DNA of 64,000 nt from Flavobacterium piscisymbiosum. Lineage in GTDB: Bacteria > Bacteroidota > Bacteroidia > Flavobacteriales > Flavobacteriaceae. Shown here in pieces: positions 1 through 7,274 of the stretch (positions are counted from its first letter, which is position 1; the number at the start of each line of letters is the position of its first letter). The DNA lies in contig NZ_JAJJMM010000001.1 in the NCBI RefSeq assembly GCF_020905295.1, positions 2,418,001 through 2,482,000 of the forward strand, given 5' to 3'. The position numbers and the translations under genes were made by a program. The notes under the pieces are model-generated. The model saw nothing but the letters and a program-made list of their open reading frames with translations, made no database searches and was not told where the DNA came from.

Positions 1-381
1 AAAGGTGCTTACGAAGCCGCACTTAAATACTCAAAAGAAAGACATCAGTTTGGTCAGCCTATTAGCAGTTTTCAGGGAATTTCGTTTAAACTGGCCGATA
101 TGGCAACAGAGATCGAAGCTTCAGAATTATTATTGCATAAAGCAGCATTCTTAAAACAGCAGCACAAACCTGTTACCACACTTGGTGCAATGGCAAAAAT
201 GTATGCATCAGAAGCCTGTGTAAAAATCGCAAACGAAGCCGTTCAAATTCATGGAGGCTATGGTTACACAAAAGATTATCCTGTAGAGAAATTCTATCGC
301 GATTCAAAACTATGTACTATAGGAGAAGGAACTACCGAAATTCAAAAGTTAGTTATTTCGAGAAATTTGCTAAAAGAATAA
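1..381 (+). CDS. acyl-CoA dehydrogenase, C-terminal part (cut by window start)
   Basis: The frame is open from base 1 and codes for the last 126 residues of an acyl-CoA dehydrogenase, a FAD flavoenzyme that oxidises acyl-CoA to enoyl-CoA in beta-oxidation or branched-chain amino-acid catabolism. The C-terminal helical domain is recognisable from RHQFGQPI near the start, the [20 protein letters not shown] stretch and the terminal GEGTTEIQ motif; the Glu of GEGT sits where many family members place the catalytic base. The N-terminal and middle domains lie outside the window, so substrate chain length cannot be judged. The stop codon lies within a heptanucleotide tandem repeat. Confidence 0.93.
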   Translation, partial: KGAYEAALKYSKERHQFGQPISSFQGISFKLADMATEIEASELLLHKAAFLKQQHKPVTTLGAMAKMYASEACVKIANEAVQIHGGYGYTKDYPVEKFYRDSKLCTIGEGTTEIQKLVISRNLLKE

Positions 382-408
382 AGAATAAAGAATAAAGAAT
401 AAAGAATA
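374..408. repeat. heptamer tandem repeat (AAGAATA)x5
   Basis: Five perfect head-to-tail AAGAATA units start inside the last codons of the acyl-CoA dehydrogenase gene. The TAA stop is in the first unit, so slippage would not alter the protein. The remaining bases to about 520 are AT-rich with no gene visible. Confidence 0.85.
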
Positions 409-525
409 TTATTATTGGCTCTTTTCTAGGGATCGATTTATGGAGAAATCTATTCTCTTTTTTCTATGTTCTATTTTCTTTTAAAATAATTTAGAATTCA
501 TAACCCATAATTCATAATTAATACA

Positions 526-533
526 TACTTTTG
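526..533 (+). promoter_or_regulatory. candidate rpsU promoter, -7 element
   Basis: TACTTTTG matches the Bacteroidota -7 consensus TAnnTTTG and would place initiation near 540, leaving a leader of about 20 bases. No convincing -33 TTG was found at the expected distance. Confidence 0.55.
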
Positions 534-546
534 CACCCTTAACGAG

Positions 547-554
547 AGGAGGTG
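547..554 (+). promoter_or_regulatory. strong Shine-Dalgarno sequence of rpsU
   Basis: AGGAGGTG lies 8 bases before the rpsU ATG and is complementary over 8 bases to the conserved anti-SD at the 3' end of 16S rRNA. No other start inspected in this window has such a site. In Flavobacteriia the anti-SD is occluded on the ribosome by bS21 with its neighbours, and the rpsU SD is understood to serve autoregulation. Confidence 0.85.
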
Positions 555-562
555 TCAATATT

Positions 563-757
563 ATGTTAATTATACCAATTAAAGACGGAGAAAATATCGA
601 TAGAGCATTAAAGCGCTATAAAAGAAAATTTGATAAAACAGGAACTGTTCGTCAACTAAGAGCACGTACTGCTTTTATTAAGCCTTCTGTTATCAAAAGA
701 GCACAAATTCAAAAAGCTGCTTACATCCAAAACATGAGAGATGGTTTAGAGAGTTAG
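563..757 (+). CDS. rpsU: 30S ribosomal protein bS21
   Basis: This is a 64-residue basic protein with the bS21 pattern: GENIDRALKRYKRKF near the N-terminus and an Arg/Lys-rich helical tail. bS21 binds the 30S platform near the 3' end of 16S rRNA. In flavobacterial ribosomes it helps bury the anti-Shine-Dalgarno, which explains why most mRNAs in this group lack SD sequences. Length is normal for the family. The start is fixed by the SD sequence at 547-554. The gene is flanked by its own promoter and a strong terminator, so it is probably a single transcription unit, placed immediately before the XerC-like gene. Confidence 0.97.
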   Translation: MLIIPIKDGENIDRALKRYKRKFDKTGTVRQLRARTAFIKPSVIKRAQIQKAAYIQNMRDGLES

Positions 758-780
758 TATTAGCTTTTCAAAAATAATTA

Positions 781-818
781 CCGTTAGTTATCAAAATTTT
801 GATACTAACGGTTTTTTT
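781..818 (+). terminator. intrinsic terminator after rpsU
   Basis: CCGTTAGT pairs with ACTAACGG, continued inward by the palindrome ATCAAAATTTTGAT, and is followed by seven T residues. Confidence 0.88.
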
Positions 819-895
819 ATGCTTAATTTTGAGGTAAATAATATTCTTTATATAAGTAGAATATGGGTTTGTGTAAATGAAAAGTGTGTATTCCT

Positions 896-1789
896 ATGAA
901 ATCAAATAAAGAAGCATTTCGCGATTATCTTCAATTAGAGAAAAAATATTCCCCACATACAGTCAATGCTTATTTGAATGATATTTTATTTTTCGAAACA
1001 TTCAATAAAGAACATTTTGAGCAGGAAAATATCGAACAGGTAAATTACAGTCAAATAAGAAGTTGGATTGTTTCGCTTGTAGATGATAATATTTCTAATG
1101 TGTCTGTCAATCGAAAAATGTCTTCCCTGAAAGCCTTTTATAAATTTCTTTTAAAAACAAAACAAATAGAGGTGAGTCCAATGCTGAAGCATAAGGCGTT
1201 AAAAACACCAAAAATTGTTCAGATTCCATTTTCAGAAAAAGAATTGGCAGATTTGATGCAGCAATTTGGAAACCCTTCCGGATTCGAAGAAGTGAGGAAT
1301 AAATTGATAGTAGATCTTTTTTATACTACAGGAATGCGAAGGGCAGAACTGATAAGTTTAATGAAGTACAATGTTGATTTATCTTCAAATGTAATTAAGG
1401 TTTTAGGAAAGCGTAATAAAGAGCGTATTATTCCGGTTTTGCCAATAATTATTGATCAGTTTAATTTGTATTTGCAGGAAAGAGCTTTGCTTGAGGAGAT
1501 TGTTGATGATGATTATTTTTTTATTTCAGCAAAAGGGTTAAAATTGAGTGAATCTTTTGTGTATCGATTAATAAATTCATACTTTAGTAAAGTCTCTGAA
1601 AAGGTGAAAAAGAGTCCGCACGTGCTTAGGCATACTTTTGCAACTCACTTGCTGAATAACGGAGCAGATTTAAATTCAGTTAAAGAATTATTAGGACATT
1701 CGAGTTTGGCGTCTACACAAGTTTATACTCATAATAGTTTAGCAGAGCTTAAAAAGGTGTATGGTGACGCGCATCCAAGAAATAAATGA
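896..1789 (+). CDS. xerC: XerC/XerD-type tyrosine recombinase
   Basis: This 297-residue tyrosine recombinase, from the ATG at 896, probably resolves chromosome dimers at dif with a partner recombinase. A GTG at 884 would add four residues, but the ATG start gives the usual Xer length. The N-terminal SAM-like core-binding domain covers about residues 1-100 and the catalytic domain about 110-297. All catalytic residues are visible: R148 in TTGMRRAEL, K172 in GKRNKER, H242 and R245 in PHVLRHTFATH, H268 in LLGHSS and nucleophile Y277 in TQVYTH. The position between rpsU and hpf in a housekeeping cluster favours a core Xer enzyme over a mobile-element integrase. XerC versus XerD cannot be settled from this copy alone. 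Confidence 0.9.
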   Translation: MKSNKEAFRDYLQLEKKYSPHTVNAYLNDILFFETFNKEHFEQENIEQVNYSQIRSWIVSLVDDNISNVSVNRKMSSLKAFYKFLLKTKQIEVSPMLKHKALKTPKIVQIPFSEKELADLMQQFGNPSGFEEVRNKLIVDLFYTTGMRRAELISLMKYNVDLSSNVIKVLGKRNKERIIPVLPIIIDQFNLYLQERALLEEIVDDDYFFISAKGLKLSESFVYRLINSYFSKVSEKVKKSPHVLRHTFATHLLNNGADLNSVKELLGHSSLASTQVYTHNSLAELKKVYGDAHPRNK

Positions 1790-1823
1790 TGGTTCTTAAA
1801 TGTTTAACCCTAAAATTTGTATT

Positions 1824-2126
1824 ATGAAGGTAGATGTTCATGCAGTTAACTTTACTGTTGACAGAAAATTAGTGGATTTTATTCAGGAAAGAATGGATAA
1901 ATTAGAAAAATATTACGATCGAGTAGTTTCGGCTGACATTTTTTTAAAGGTTGAGAGAACGAGTGATAAGGAGAATAAGGCGGTAGAGATTAAGATTAAT
2001 GTCCCGGGGGATGATTTTTTGGTTAAAAAACAATGCAAAACGTTTGAAGAAGCGGTCGAGCTTTCGGCAGAATCCCTAGAACGTGTATTGGTAAAAAGGA
2101 AAGAAAAAATACGAGCACACATATAA
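1824..2126 (+). CDS. hpf: ribosome hibernation promoting factor, short form
   Basis: The protein is about 100 residues from MKVDVHAVNFTVDRK, with the HPF/YfiA fold: an N-terminal strand, an amphipathic helix (FIQERMDKLEKYYDR), the central strands IFLKVERT and AVEIKINV, and a second helix ending in a Lys/Arg-rich tail. These factors occupy the mRNA/tRNA channel of idle 30S subunits and stop translation in stationary phase. The C-terminal dimerisation domain of long HPF is absent. An in-frame ATG at 1800 would add eight residues, but the family normally begins MKV, so 1824 is preferred. It starts about 34 bases after xerC and is probably cotranscribed with it. Confidence 0.92.
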   Translation: MKVDVHAVNFTVDRKLVDFIQERMDKLEKYYDRVVSADIFLKVERTSDKENKAVEIKINVPGDDFLVKKQCKTFEEAVELSAESLERVLVKRKEKIRAHI

Positions 2127-2150
2127 TTGAAAATTTTTTTTAAAAAATGT

Positions 2151-2180
2151 TTTGATTAAAAGATAAAATAGCTACATTTG
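2151..2180 (+). promoter_or_regulatory. promoter of the tRNA-tuf operon
   Basis: TTTG (2151-2154), an 18-base spacer and TACATTTG (2173-2180) match both halves of the Bacteroidota housekeeping promoter. Initiation would fall near 2187-2190, upstream of tRNA-Thr. Confidence 0.75.
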
Positions 2181-2181
2181 C

Positions 2182-2208
2182 AGTCCGTTAGAAATAGCGG
2201 ACTTTTTT
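2182..2208 (+). terminator. hpf terminator overlapping the tRNA-operon start site
   Basis: AGTCCG (2182-2187) pairs with CGGACT (2198-2203) and runs into a T tract. Readthrough RNA from hpf contains both arms, but RNA starting at the adjacent promoter would lack most of the left arm. Confidence 0.6.
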
Positions 2209-2217
2209 ATTGATATT

Positions 2218-2291
2218 GCCAGCGTAGCTCAGTTGGCTAGAGCAGCTGATTTGTAATCAGCAGGTCGTGGGTTCGAGTCCCTCCGCCGGCT
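2218..2291 (+). tRNA. tRNA-Thr (TGT)
   Basis: The sequence folds as a cloverleaf with anticodon loop TTTGTAA (anticodon TGT, Thr). The D-loop motif AGTTGG and T-loop TTCGAGT are standard, and CCA is not encoded. Two pairs look imperfect: A4-C69 in the acceptor stem and T50-T64 in the T stem. It is the first gene of the order Thr-Tyr-Thr-tuf, which recalls E. coli thrU-tyrU-glyT-thrT-tufB without glyT. Confidence 0.95.
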
Positions 2292-2380
2292 CTAAAATAT
2301 TTCAAATGCGATTTGAAATTTGTTCTTTAAAATTATGGAATAAAACAAATTTAGGTTTCTTAATTTGGTTTTAGAGTAAT

Positions 2381-2516
2381 CTGAAATCTTAAGTCAAAAA
2401 TCTAAGATTGTCTGGGGAGATACTCAAGCGGCCAACGAGGGCAGACTGTAAATCTGCTGTGTGAACTTCGCAGGTTCGAATCCTGCTCTCCCCACAAAAA
2501 GAAGTTAAGATTTCAG
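2381..2516. repeat. 12-bp inverted repeat enclosing tRNA-Tyr
   Basis: CTGAAATCTTAA (2381-2392) and its perfect reverse complement TTAAGATTTCAG (2505-2516) flank tRNA-Tyr in the primary transcript. The surrounding spacers carry short AATCTAAAATC-type repeats related to those near 49030-49190. Confidence 0.6.
2414..2494 (+). tRNA. tRNA-Tyr (GTA)
   Basis: The acceptor stem GGGGAGA/TCTCCCC is perfect, the anticodon loop contains GTA and the variable arm is long, as expected for bacterial tRNA-Tyr. The T loop is TTCGAAT and the discriminator base is A. CCA is not encoded. Confidence 0.97.
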
Positions 2517-2586
2517 AGCGTAGATTTGAGATTGTAGATTGAAAAATCTAAGATCTAAAATCAAAAATCTAAAATTAGAACTCTCT

Positions 2587-2658
2587 GCCGACTTAGCTCA
2601 GAGGTAGAGTGCTTCCTTGGTAAGGAAGAGGTCACGGGTTCAATTCCCGTAGTTGGCT
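2587..2658 (+). tRNA. tRNA-Thr (GGT)
   Basis: Acceptor arms GCCGACT and AGTTGGC pair with one G-T wobble. The CTTCC/GGAAG anticodon stem presents a loop with GGT (Thr). The T loop is TTCAATT and CCA is not encoded. It lies 55 bases before tuf and is presumably processed from the same transcript. Confidence 0.96.
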
Positions 2659-2713
2659 CAAGTAAGTAGGAAATTGAAAATTAATATATAACTAAGATTA
2701 AAAATTAAGTAAA

Positions 2714-3901
2714 ATGGCAAAGGAGAATTTTAATCGTTCCAAACCGCACTTAAACATAGGTACAATTGGACACGTGGATCACGGAAAAACTACATTAACT
2801 GCAGCAATTACAAAAGTATTGTCTGATGCTGGTTACTGTCAAGCAAAATCGTTTGATCAAATCGATAACGCTCCAGAGGAGAAAGAAAGAGGTATTACTA
2901 TTAATACATCACACGTAGAGTATGAAACAGCTAACCGTCACTACGCTCACGTTGACTGTCCAGGTCACGCGGATTACGTAAAGAACATGGTTACTGGTGC
3001 TGCTCAAATGGACGGAGCTATCTTAGTAGTTGCTGCTACAGATGGTCCAATGCCACAAACTCGTGAGCACATCCTTTTAGGTCGTCAGGTAGGTATTCCA
3101 AGAATCGTTGTTTTTATGAACAAAGTGGATATGGTTGATGATGCTGAATTGTTAGAGCTTGTTGAGATGGAAATCAGAGATTTATTATCTTTCTACGAAT
3201 ATGATGGAGATAATGGTCCTGTAGTTCAAGGTTCTGCTTTAGGAGGATTGAATAATGATCCTGCTTGGGTACCAAAAATCATTGAATTAATGGAAGCTGT
3301 TGATGCTTGGATCGAAGAGCCAGTACGTGACGTAGCTAAACCATTCTTGATGCCGGTTGAAGATGTATTTACAATTACTGGTCGTGGAACTGTTGCTACA
3401 GGTCGTATCGAAACAGGTATTGCTAATACAGGAGATCCAGTTGAAATCATTGGTATGGGAGCTGATAAATTAACTTCTACTATTACAGGAGTTGAGATGT
3501 TCCGTAAAATCCTTGATAGAGGTGAAGCTGGAGATAACGTAGGTTTATTGTTAAGAGGTATTGATAAAGAATCTATCAAAAGAGGAATGGTTATCATTAA
3601 GCCAGGATCAGTAAAACCACACGCTACTTTCAAAGCTGAGGTTTATATCTTGAAAAAAGAAGAAGGTGGACGTCATACTCCATTCCATAATAACTACCGT
3701 CCACAGTTCTACGTACGTACAACTGACGTAACAGGAGTTATTACTTTACCAGAAGGAGTAGAGATGGTAATGCCAGGAGATAACTTGACTATCAATGTTG
3801 CTTTATTAAGCCCAATCGCAATGAGCGTAGGTTTACGTTTCGCTATCCGTGAAGGTGGTAGAACAGTAGGTGCAGGTCAGGTAACTGAAATCGTAGGATA
3901 A
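2714..3901 (+). CDS. tuf: elongation factor Tu
   Basis: EF-Tu delivers aminoacyl-tRNA to the ribosomal A site as a GTP complex. The 395-residue length is normal. G-domain motifs are [10 protein letters not shown] (G1), the RGITIN effector region (G2), [10 protein letters not shown] (G3) and NKVDMVD (G4); the beta-barrel domains follow and the protein ends GQVTEIVG. The codon pattern is strongly biased, as for highly expressed genes. It is cotranscribed with the upstream tRNAs, and tRNA-Trp, secE and nusG follow in the same direction. Confidence 0.99.
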   Translation: MAKENFNRSKPHLNIGTIGHVDHGKTTLTAAITKVLSDAGYCQAKSFDQIDNAPEEKERGITINTSHVEYETANRHYAHVDCPGHADYVKNMVTGAAQMDGAILVVAATDGPMPQTREHILLGRQVGIPRIVVFMNKVDMVDDAELLELVEMEIRDLLSFYEYDGDNGPVVQGSALGGLNNDPAWVPKIIELMEAVDAWIEEPVRDVAKPFLMPVEDVFTITGRGTVATGRIETGIANTGDPVEIIGMGADKLTSTITGVEMFRKILDRGEAGDNVGLLLRGIDKESIKRGMVIIKPGSVKPHATFKAEVYILKKEEGGRHTPFHNNYRPQFYVRTTDVTGVITLPEGVEMVMPGDNLTINVALLSPIAMSVGLRFAIREGGRTVGAGQVTEIVG

Positions 3902-3918
3902 TCCTATAAAAATTTATA

Positions 3919-3958
3919 AAAAGCCAGTTGATTTTCATGACTGAAATCACTGGCTTTT
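3919..3958 (+). terminator. hairpin between tuf and tRNA-Trp (terminator or attenuator)
   Basis: AAAAGCCAG pairs with CTGGCTTTT, extended inward by TGATTT/AAATCA with one bulge. Only four Ts follow, so termination may be partial, allowing readthrough into tRNA-Trp-secE-nusG. Confidence 0.6.
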
Positions 3959-3962
3959 AATT

Positions 3963-4033
3963 ACGGGCGTAGTTCAAGGGTAGAATAGCGGTCTCCAAAA
4001 CCGTTGATGGGGGTTCGAATCCCTCCGCCCGTG
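3963..4033 (+). tRNA. tRNA-Trp (CCA)
   Basis: Acceptor arms ACGGGCG and CGCCCGT pair perfectly. The anticodon stem CGGTC... carries CCA (Trp), and the T loop is TTCGAAT. The 3' CCA end is not encoded. It sits 19 bases before secE, an arrangement common to many bacteria. Confidence 0.97.
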
Positions 4034-4052
4034 CAATAAAAAAATATATCAA

Positions 4053-4250
4053 ATGACAAAAGTTACGAATTATTTATCAGAGGCTTTCGAAGAGTTAAAG
4101 TCAAATGTTACTTGGCCTGCTTGGGCTGAGGTTCAAAAATTGACAATTGTTGTAGCTGTATTTTCGGTATTATTCGCCTTGGCAACATGGGGAGTAGACG
4201 AATTTTTTGCAAAAGCTTTGGCTGGATTTTTTAACTGGTTAAAAGGATAA
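4053..4250 (+). CDS. secE: preprotein translocase subunit SecE
   Basis: A 65-residue protein of the short, single-TM SecE type. It has an amphipathic N-terminal region with the conserved ELKSNVTWPAWAEVQKLT segment, then one transmembrane helix at about residues 30-55. SecE clamps SecY in the inner-membrane translocon. Its place directly before nusG is conserved across bacteria. Confidence 0.96.
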   Translation: MTKVTNYLSEAFEELKSNVTWPAWAEVQKLTIVVAVFSVLFALATWGVDEFFAKALAGFFNWLKG

Positions 4251-4260
4251 TTTTTTTGTG

Positions 4261-4812
4261 ATGGCAGATAATAATGTGAAAAAATGGTACGTAGTTAGAG
4301 CAGTAAGCGGACAGGAAAACAAAGTCAAAGCTTATATCGAAACTGAGATTGCCAGACTAGGTATGGGTGATTATGTTTCCCAAGTTTTAGTACCTACAGA
4401 AAAAGTAGTTACTGTAAAAGAAGGAAAGAAAATGTCTAAGGATAAAGTTTATTTCCCTGGATATGTTATGATCGAAGCCAATTTGGTTGGTGAGATACCT
4501 CATATTATTAAGTCTATTACTAGTGTAATTGGATTTTTAGGTGAGATCAAAGGTGGAGAACCTGTTCCTTTGAGGCTTTCTGAAGTAAATAGAATGTTAG
4601 GTAAAGTAGATGAGTTAGCTGTAAATACAGATACTCGTGCTATTCCTTTCAACTTAGGCGAAACTGTTAAGGTGATCGATGGTCCATTTAATGGCTTCAA
4701 CGGAACAGTTGAAAAAATCAATGAAGAAAAGCGTAAACTTGAAGTAATGGTGAAAATTTTCGGAAGAAAAACTCCATTAGAATTAAGTTTTATGCAAGTT
4801 GAAAAAGTATAA
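4261..4812 (+). CDS. nusG: transcription termination/antitermination factor NusG
   Basis: A 183-residue NusG with the NGN domain (KWYVVRAVSGQENKVKAYIE) and a C-terminal KOW domain (VKVIDGPFNGFNGTVEKINEEK). It binds RNA polymerase through the NGN domain and Rho or ribosomal uS10 through KOW. The ATG at 4261 is preferred; a GTG immediately upstream at 4258 is in frame but would add only Met. It begins 10 bases after secE and is followed by rplK. Confidence 0.98.
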   Translation: MADNNVKKWYVVRAVSGQENKVKAYIETEIARLGMGDYVSQVLVPTEKVVTVKEGKKMSKDKVYFPGYVMIEANLVGEIPHIIKSITSVIGFLGEIKGGEPVPLRLSEVNRMLGKVDELAVNTDTRAIPFNLGETVKVIDGPFNGFNGTVEKINEEKRKLEVMVKIFGRKTPLELSFMQVEKV

Positions 4813-4879
4813 TTTTTGTTACATCTATAATAACCACCATAATCGCTTCCAATGATTAGGGTGTTAAATTTTTTAAAAA

Positions 4880-5317
4880 ATGGCTAAAGAAATTAGTAAG
4901 GTAGTTAAACTACAAGTTAAGGGAGGTGCTGCGAATCCGTCGCCACCGGTTGGACCTGCTTTAGGAGCTGCTGGGGTTAATATCATGGAGTTCTGTAAGC
5001 AGTTCAATGCTAGAACACAAGATAAACCTGGCAAAATATGCCCAGTACAAATTACTGTGTATAAAGACAAATCATTTGATTTTGTTGTAAAAACTCCTCC
5101 AGCTGCTGTCCAATTATTGGAAGCTGCAAAGCTAAAGTCTGGATCAGGTGAACCAAATCGTAAAAAAGTAGCTAGTGTTACTTGGGACGTTATCAAAGCT
5201 ATTGCTGAAGATAAAATGGTAGATTTAAATGCATTCACAATCGAATCTGCAATGAGCATGATCGCTGGAACTGCTAGATCTATGGGTATAACTGTATCAG
5301 GAGATGCTCCTTTTTAA
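4880..5317 (+). CDS. rplK: 50S ribosomal protein uL11
   Basis: The 145-residue uL11 shows the N-terminal motif [13 protein letters not shown], the flexible Pro-rich part that contacts elongation factors, and the C-terminal rRNA-binding domain ending [14 protein letters not shown]. It forms the base of the GTPase-associated stalk. It is first of the rplKAJL block. The 67-base spacer after nusG contains only a weak TAATC/GATTA hairpin. Confidence 0.99.
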   Translation: MAKEISKVVKLQVKGGAANPSPPVGPALGAAGVNIMEFCKQFNARTQDKPGKICPVQITVYKDKSFDFVVKTPPAAVQLLEAAKLKSGSGEPNRKKVASVTWDVIKAIAEDKMVDLNAFTIESAMSMIAGTARSMGITVSGDAPF

Positions 5318-5330
5318 TTAAGAGAAAGAA

Positions 5331-6020
5331 ATGGCAAAATTAACAAAAAAGCAAAAAGAGGCTGCTTCAAAAATTGAAAAGAACAAACTATACTCTTTAA
5401 AAGATGCAGCTGCATTAATTAAAGTTATAGCTTCTGCAAAATTTGATGAGTCTGTTGATATCGCAGTTCGTTTGGGTGTAGATCCAAGAAAAGCGAATCA
5501 AATGGTTAGAGGTGTAGTTACATTACCTCACGGAACAGGTAAAGACGTTAAAGTATTAGCATTGGTTACTCCAGATAAAGAAGCGGAAGCTAAAGAAGCT
5601 GGGGCTGATTATGTAGGTCTTGACGATTATTTACAAAAAATTAAAGATGGTTGGACAGATGTTGATGTGATCATCACTATGCCAGCTGTTATGGGTAAAT
5701 TAGGTCCATTAGGTCGTATTTTAGGACCTAGAGGTTTAATGCCAAACCCTAAAACAGGTACTGTAACTATGGATGTTGCAAAAGCTGTTGCAGAGGTTAA
5801 AGCTGGTAAAATTGACTTTAAAGTTGATAAAACTGGTATCGTACATGCAGGAATTGGTAAAGTTTCTTTTGGAGCTGAGCAAATTTATGACAATGCACAC
5901 GAAATTATTCAAACATTAATCAAACTTAAACCAACTGCTGCTAAAGGTACCTATATTAAAGGTATTCACCTTACAAGCACTATGAGTCCTGCAATTGCAT
6001 TGGACCCTAAAGCAGTATAA
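5331..6020 (+). CDS. rplA: 50S ribosomal protein uL1
   Basis: The 229-residue uL1 has the conserved [12 protein letters not shown] segment and the central [20 protein letters not shown] signature. It forms the L1 stalk that moves with E-site tRNA and in many bacteria represses its own operon. It starts 13 bases after rplK. Confidence 0.99.
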   Translation: MAKLTKKQKEAASKIEKNKLYSLKDAAALIKVIASAKFDESVDIAVRLGVDPRKANQMVRGVVTLPHGTGKDVKVLALVTPDKEAEAKEAGADYVGLDDYLQKIKDGWTDVDVIITMPAVMGKLGPLGRILGPRGLMPNPKTGTVTMDVAKAVAEVKAGKIDFKVDKTGIVHAGIGKVSFGAEQIYDNAHEIIQTLIKLKPTAAKGTYIKGIHLTSTMSPAIALDPKAV

Positions 6021-6042
6021 TTGGTAGTTAATAATTTTTAGT

Positions 6043-6546
6043 ATGACTAGAGAAGAAAAATCAATCGCGATTGAAGATTTAACTGCACAGTTAGCTGGTA
6101 CAAATATTATTTATGTATCTGATATTTCTGGATTAAACGCAGAAACTACTTCAAGCTTGAGAAGAGCTTGCTTTAAAGCAGGTATAAAATTAGAGGTTGT
6201 AAAAAACACTTTGCTTGCAAAAGCAATGGAAGCTTCTGCTAATGACTATGGTGATTTACCTTCAGTATTGACTGGTAATAGTGCTATCTTCATTTCAGAT
6301 GTTGCAAATGCACCTGGAAAAATAATTAAAGATTTCAGAAAAAAATCAGCAAAACCTGTATTAAAAGGGGCTTATATTAATTCTGAAATTTACATTGGAG
6401 ATGATCAATTAGATGCATTAGCAACTATCAAATCTAAAGAAGAACTTCTTGGAGAACTTATTGGATTATTGCAATCACCAGCACAAAGAATTATTTCTGC
6501 TTTACAAAACAAATTCGCTGGTAGCGAAGAAGAAGCTGAAGCATAA
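6043..6546 (+). CDS. rplJ: 50S ribosomal protein uL10
   Basis: The 167-residue uL10 has the N-terminal rRNA-binding domain (VVKNTLLAKAMEAS) and a C-terminal helix that carries bL12 dimers. The gap after rplA is only 22 bases, so the long L10 leader with a mimic of the rRNA binding site known in E. coli is not present here. Confidence 0.98.
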   Translation: MTREEKSIAIEDLTAQLAGTNIIYVSDISGLNAETTSSLRRACFKAGIKLEVVKNTLLAKAMEASANDYGDLPSVLTGNSAIFISDVANAPGKIIKDFRKKSAKPVLKGAYINSEIYIGDDQLDALATIKSKEELLGELIGLLQSPAQRIISALQNKFAGSEEEAEA

Positions 6547-6637
6547 TAATTCGTACGAGGAATTTAATTTCCTGGTAGCTTAATTAGCGCACAATAAATA
6601 AATTATATTTTACAAATCATTTTAAACGATAGAAAAA

Positions 6638-7009
6638 ATGGCAGATTTGAAACAATTCGCAGAACAATTAGTTAACTTAACAGTTAAAGAAGTTAACGAA
6701 TTAGCAACAATATTAAAAGACGAGTATGGTATCGAGCCTGCTGCTGCAGCTGTAGTAGTTGCTGCTGGTGGTGGAGAAGGTGCTGCTGAAGAAGCACAAA
6801 CTGAATTTACAGTTGTATTAAAAGAAGCTGGTGCTTCTAAATTAGCAGTTGTAAAATTAGTTAAAGAACTTACAGGTTTAGGTTTGAAAGAAGCTAAAGA
6901 TGTAGTTGACGGTGCTCCAAGTAACGTTAAAGAAGGTGTTTCTAAAGAAGAGGCTGAAGGTCTTAAAAAATCATTAGAAGAAGCTGGAGCTGTAGTTGAG
7001 CTTAAATAA
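6638..7009 (+). CDS. rplL: 50S ribosomal protein bL12
   Basis: The 123-residue bL12 has an N-terminal dimerisation helix, an Ala/Gly-rich hinge ([16 protein letters not shown]) and the factor-binding C-terminal domain with [15 protein letters not shown]. Multiple dimers bind uL10 and recruit translational GTPases. An attenuator-like hairpin follows before rpoB. Confidence 0.99.
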   Translation: MADLKQFAEQLVNLTVKEVNELATILKDEYGIEPAAAAVVVAAGGGEGAAEEAQTEFTVVLKEAGASKLAVVKLVKELTGLGLKEAKDVVDGAPSNVKEGVSKEEAEGLKKSLEEAGAVVELK

Positions 7010-7031
7010 TTCAACTCAGTTTTAAGAACTA

Positions 7032-7068
7032 GGTTTAGGTCTTGAGTGAACGCTCAATGGCCTAAACC
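7032..7068 (+). terminator. attenuator-like hairpin between rplL and rpoB
   Basis: GGTTTAGG and CCTAAACC pair, extended inward by TTGAG/CTCAA, and are followed by ATTTTTC. Its place matches the known rplL-rpoB attenuator of enteric bacteria, where it lowers polymerase relative to ribosomal protein output. The remaining bases to 7274 are AT-rich leader with no gene seen. Confidence 0.6.
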
Positions 7069-7274
7069 ATTTTTCGTATAATAAAATAGATCAAGTTTTA
7101 TTATCAAATAGTTTAAAATACGAAAAAGTTTTTGATCAATACGAAGAAAAAAAATTGAACCAAATTTTACAGGTTTATTTTTAAAGATGTATTGATTACA
7201 ATAAGAAAGTATAGATTAAACAGTGTGTGTTTACACAAAAAATTACTTTTTTTTAATCAAAATTTTGTCCATTG

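Noticed and set aside
884..895. GTG start for the XerC-like recombinase
   Set aside because: The ATG at 896 gives the normal Xer length and catalytic spacing; the four added residues have no support.
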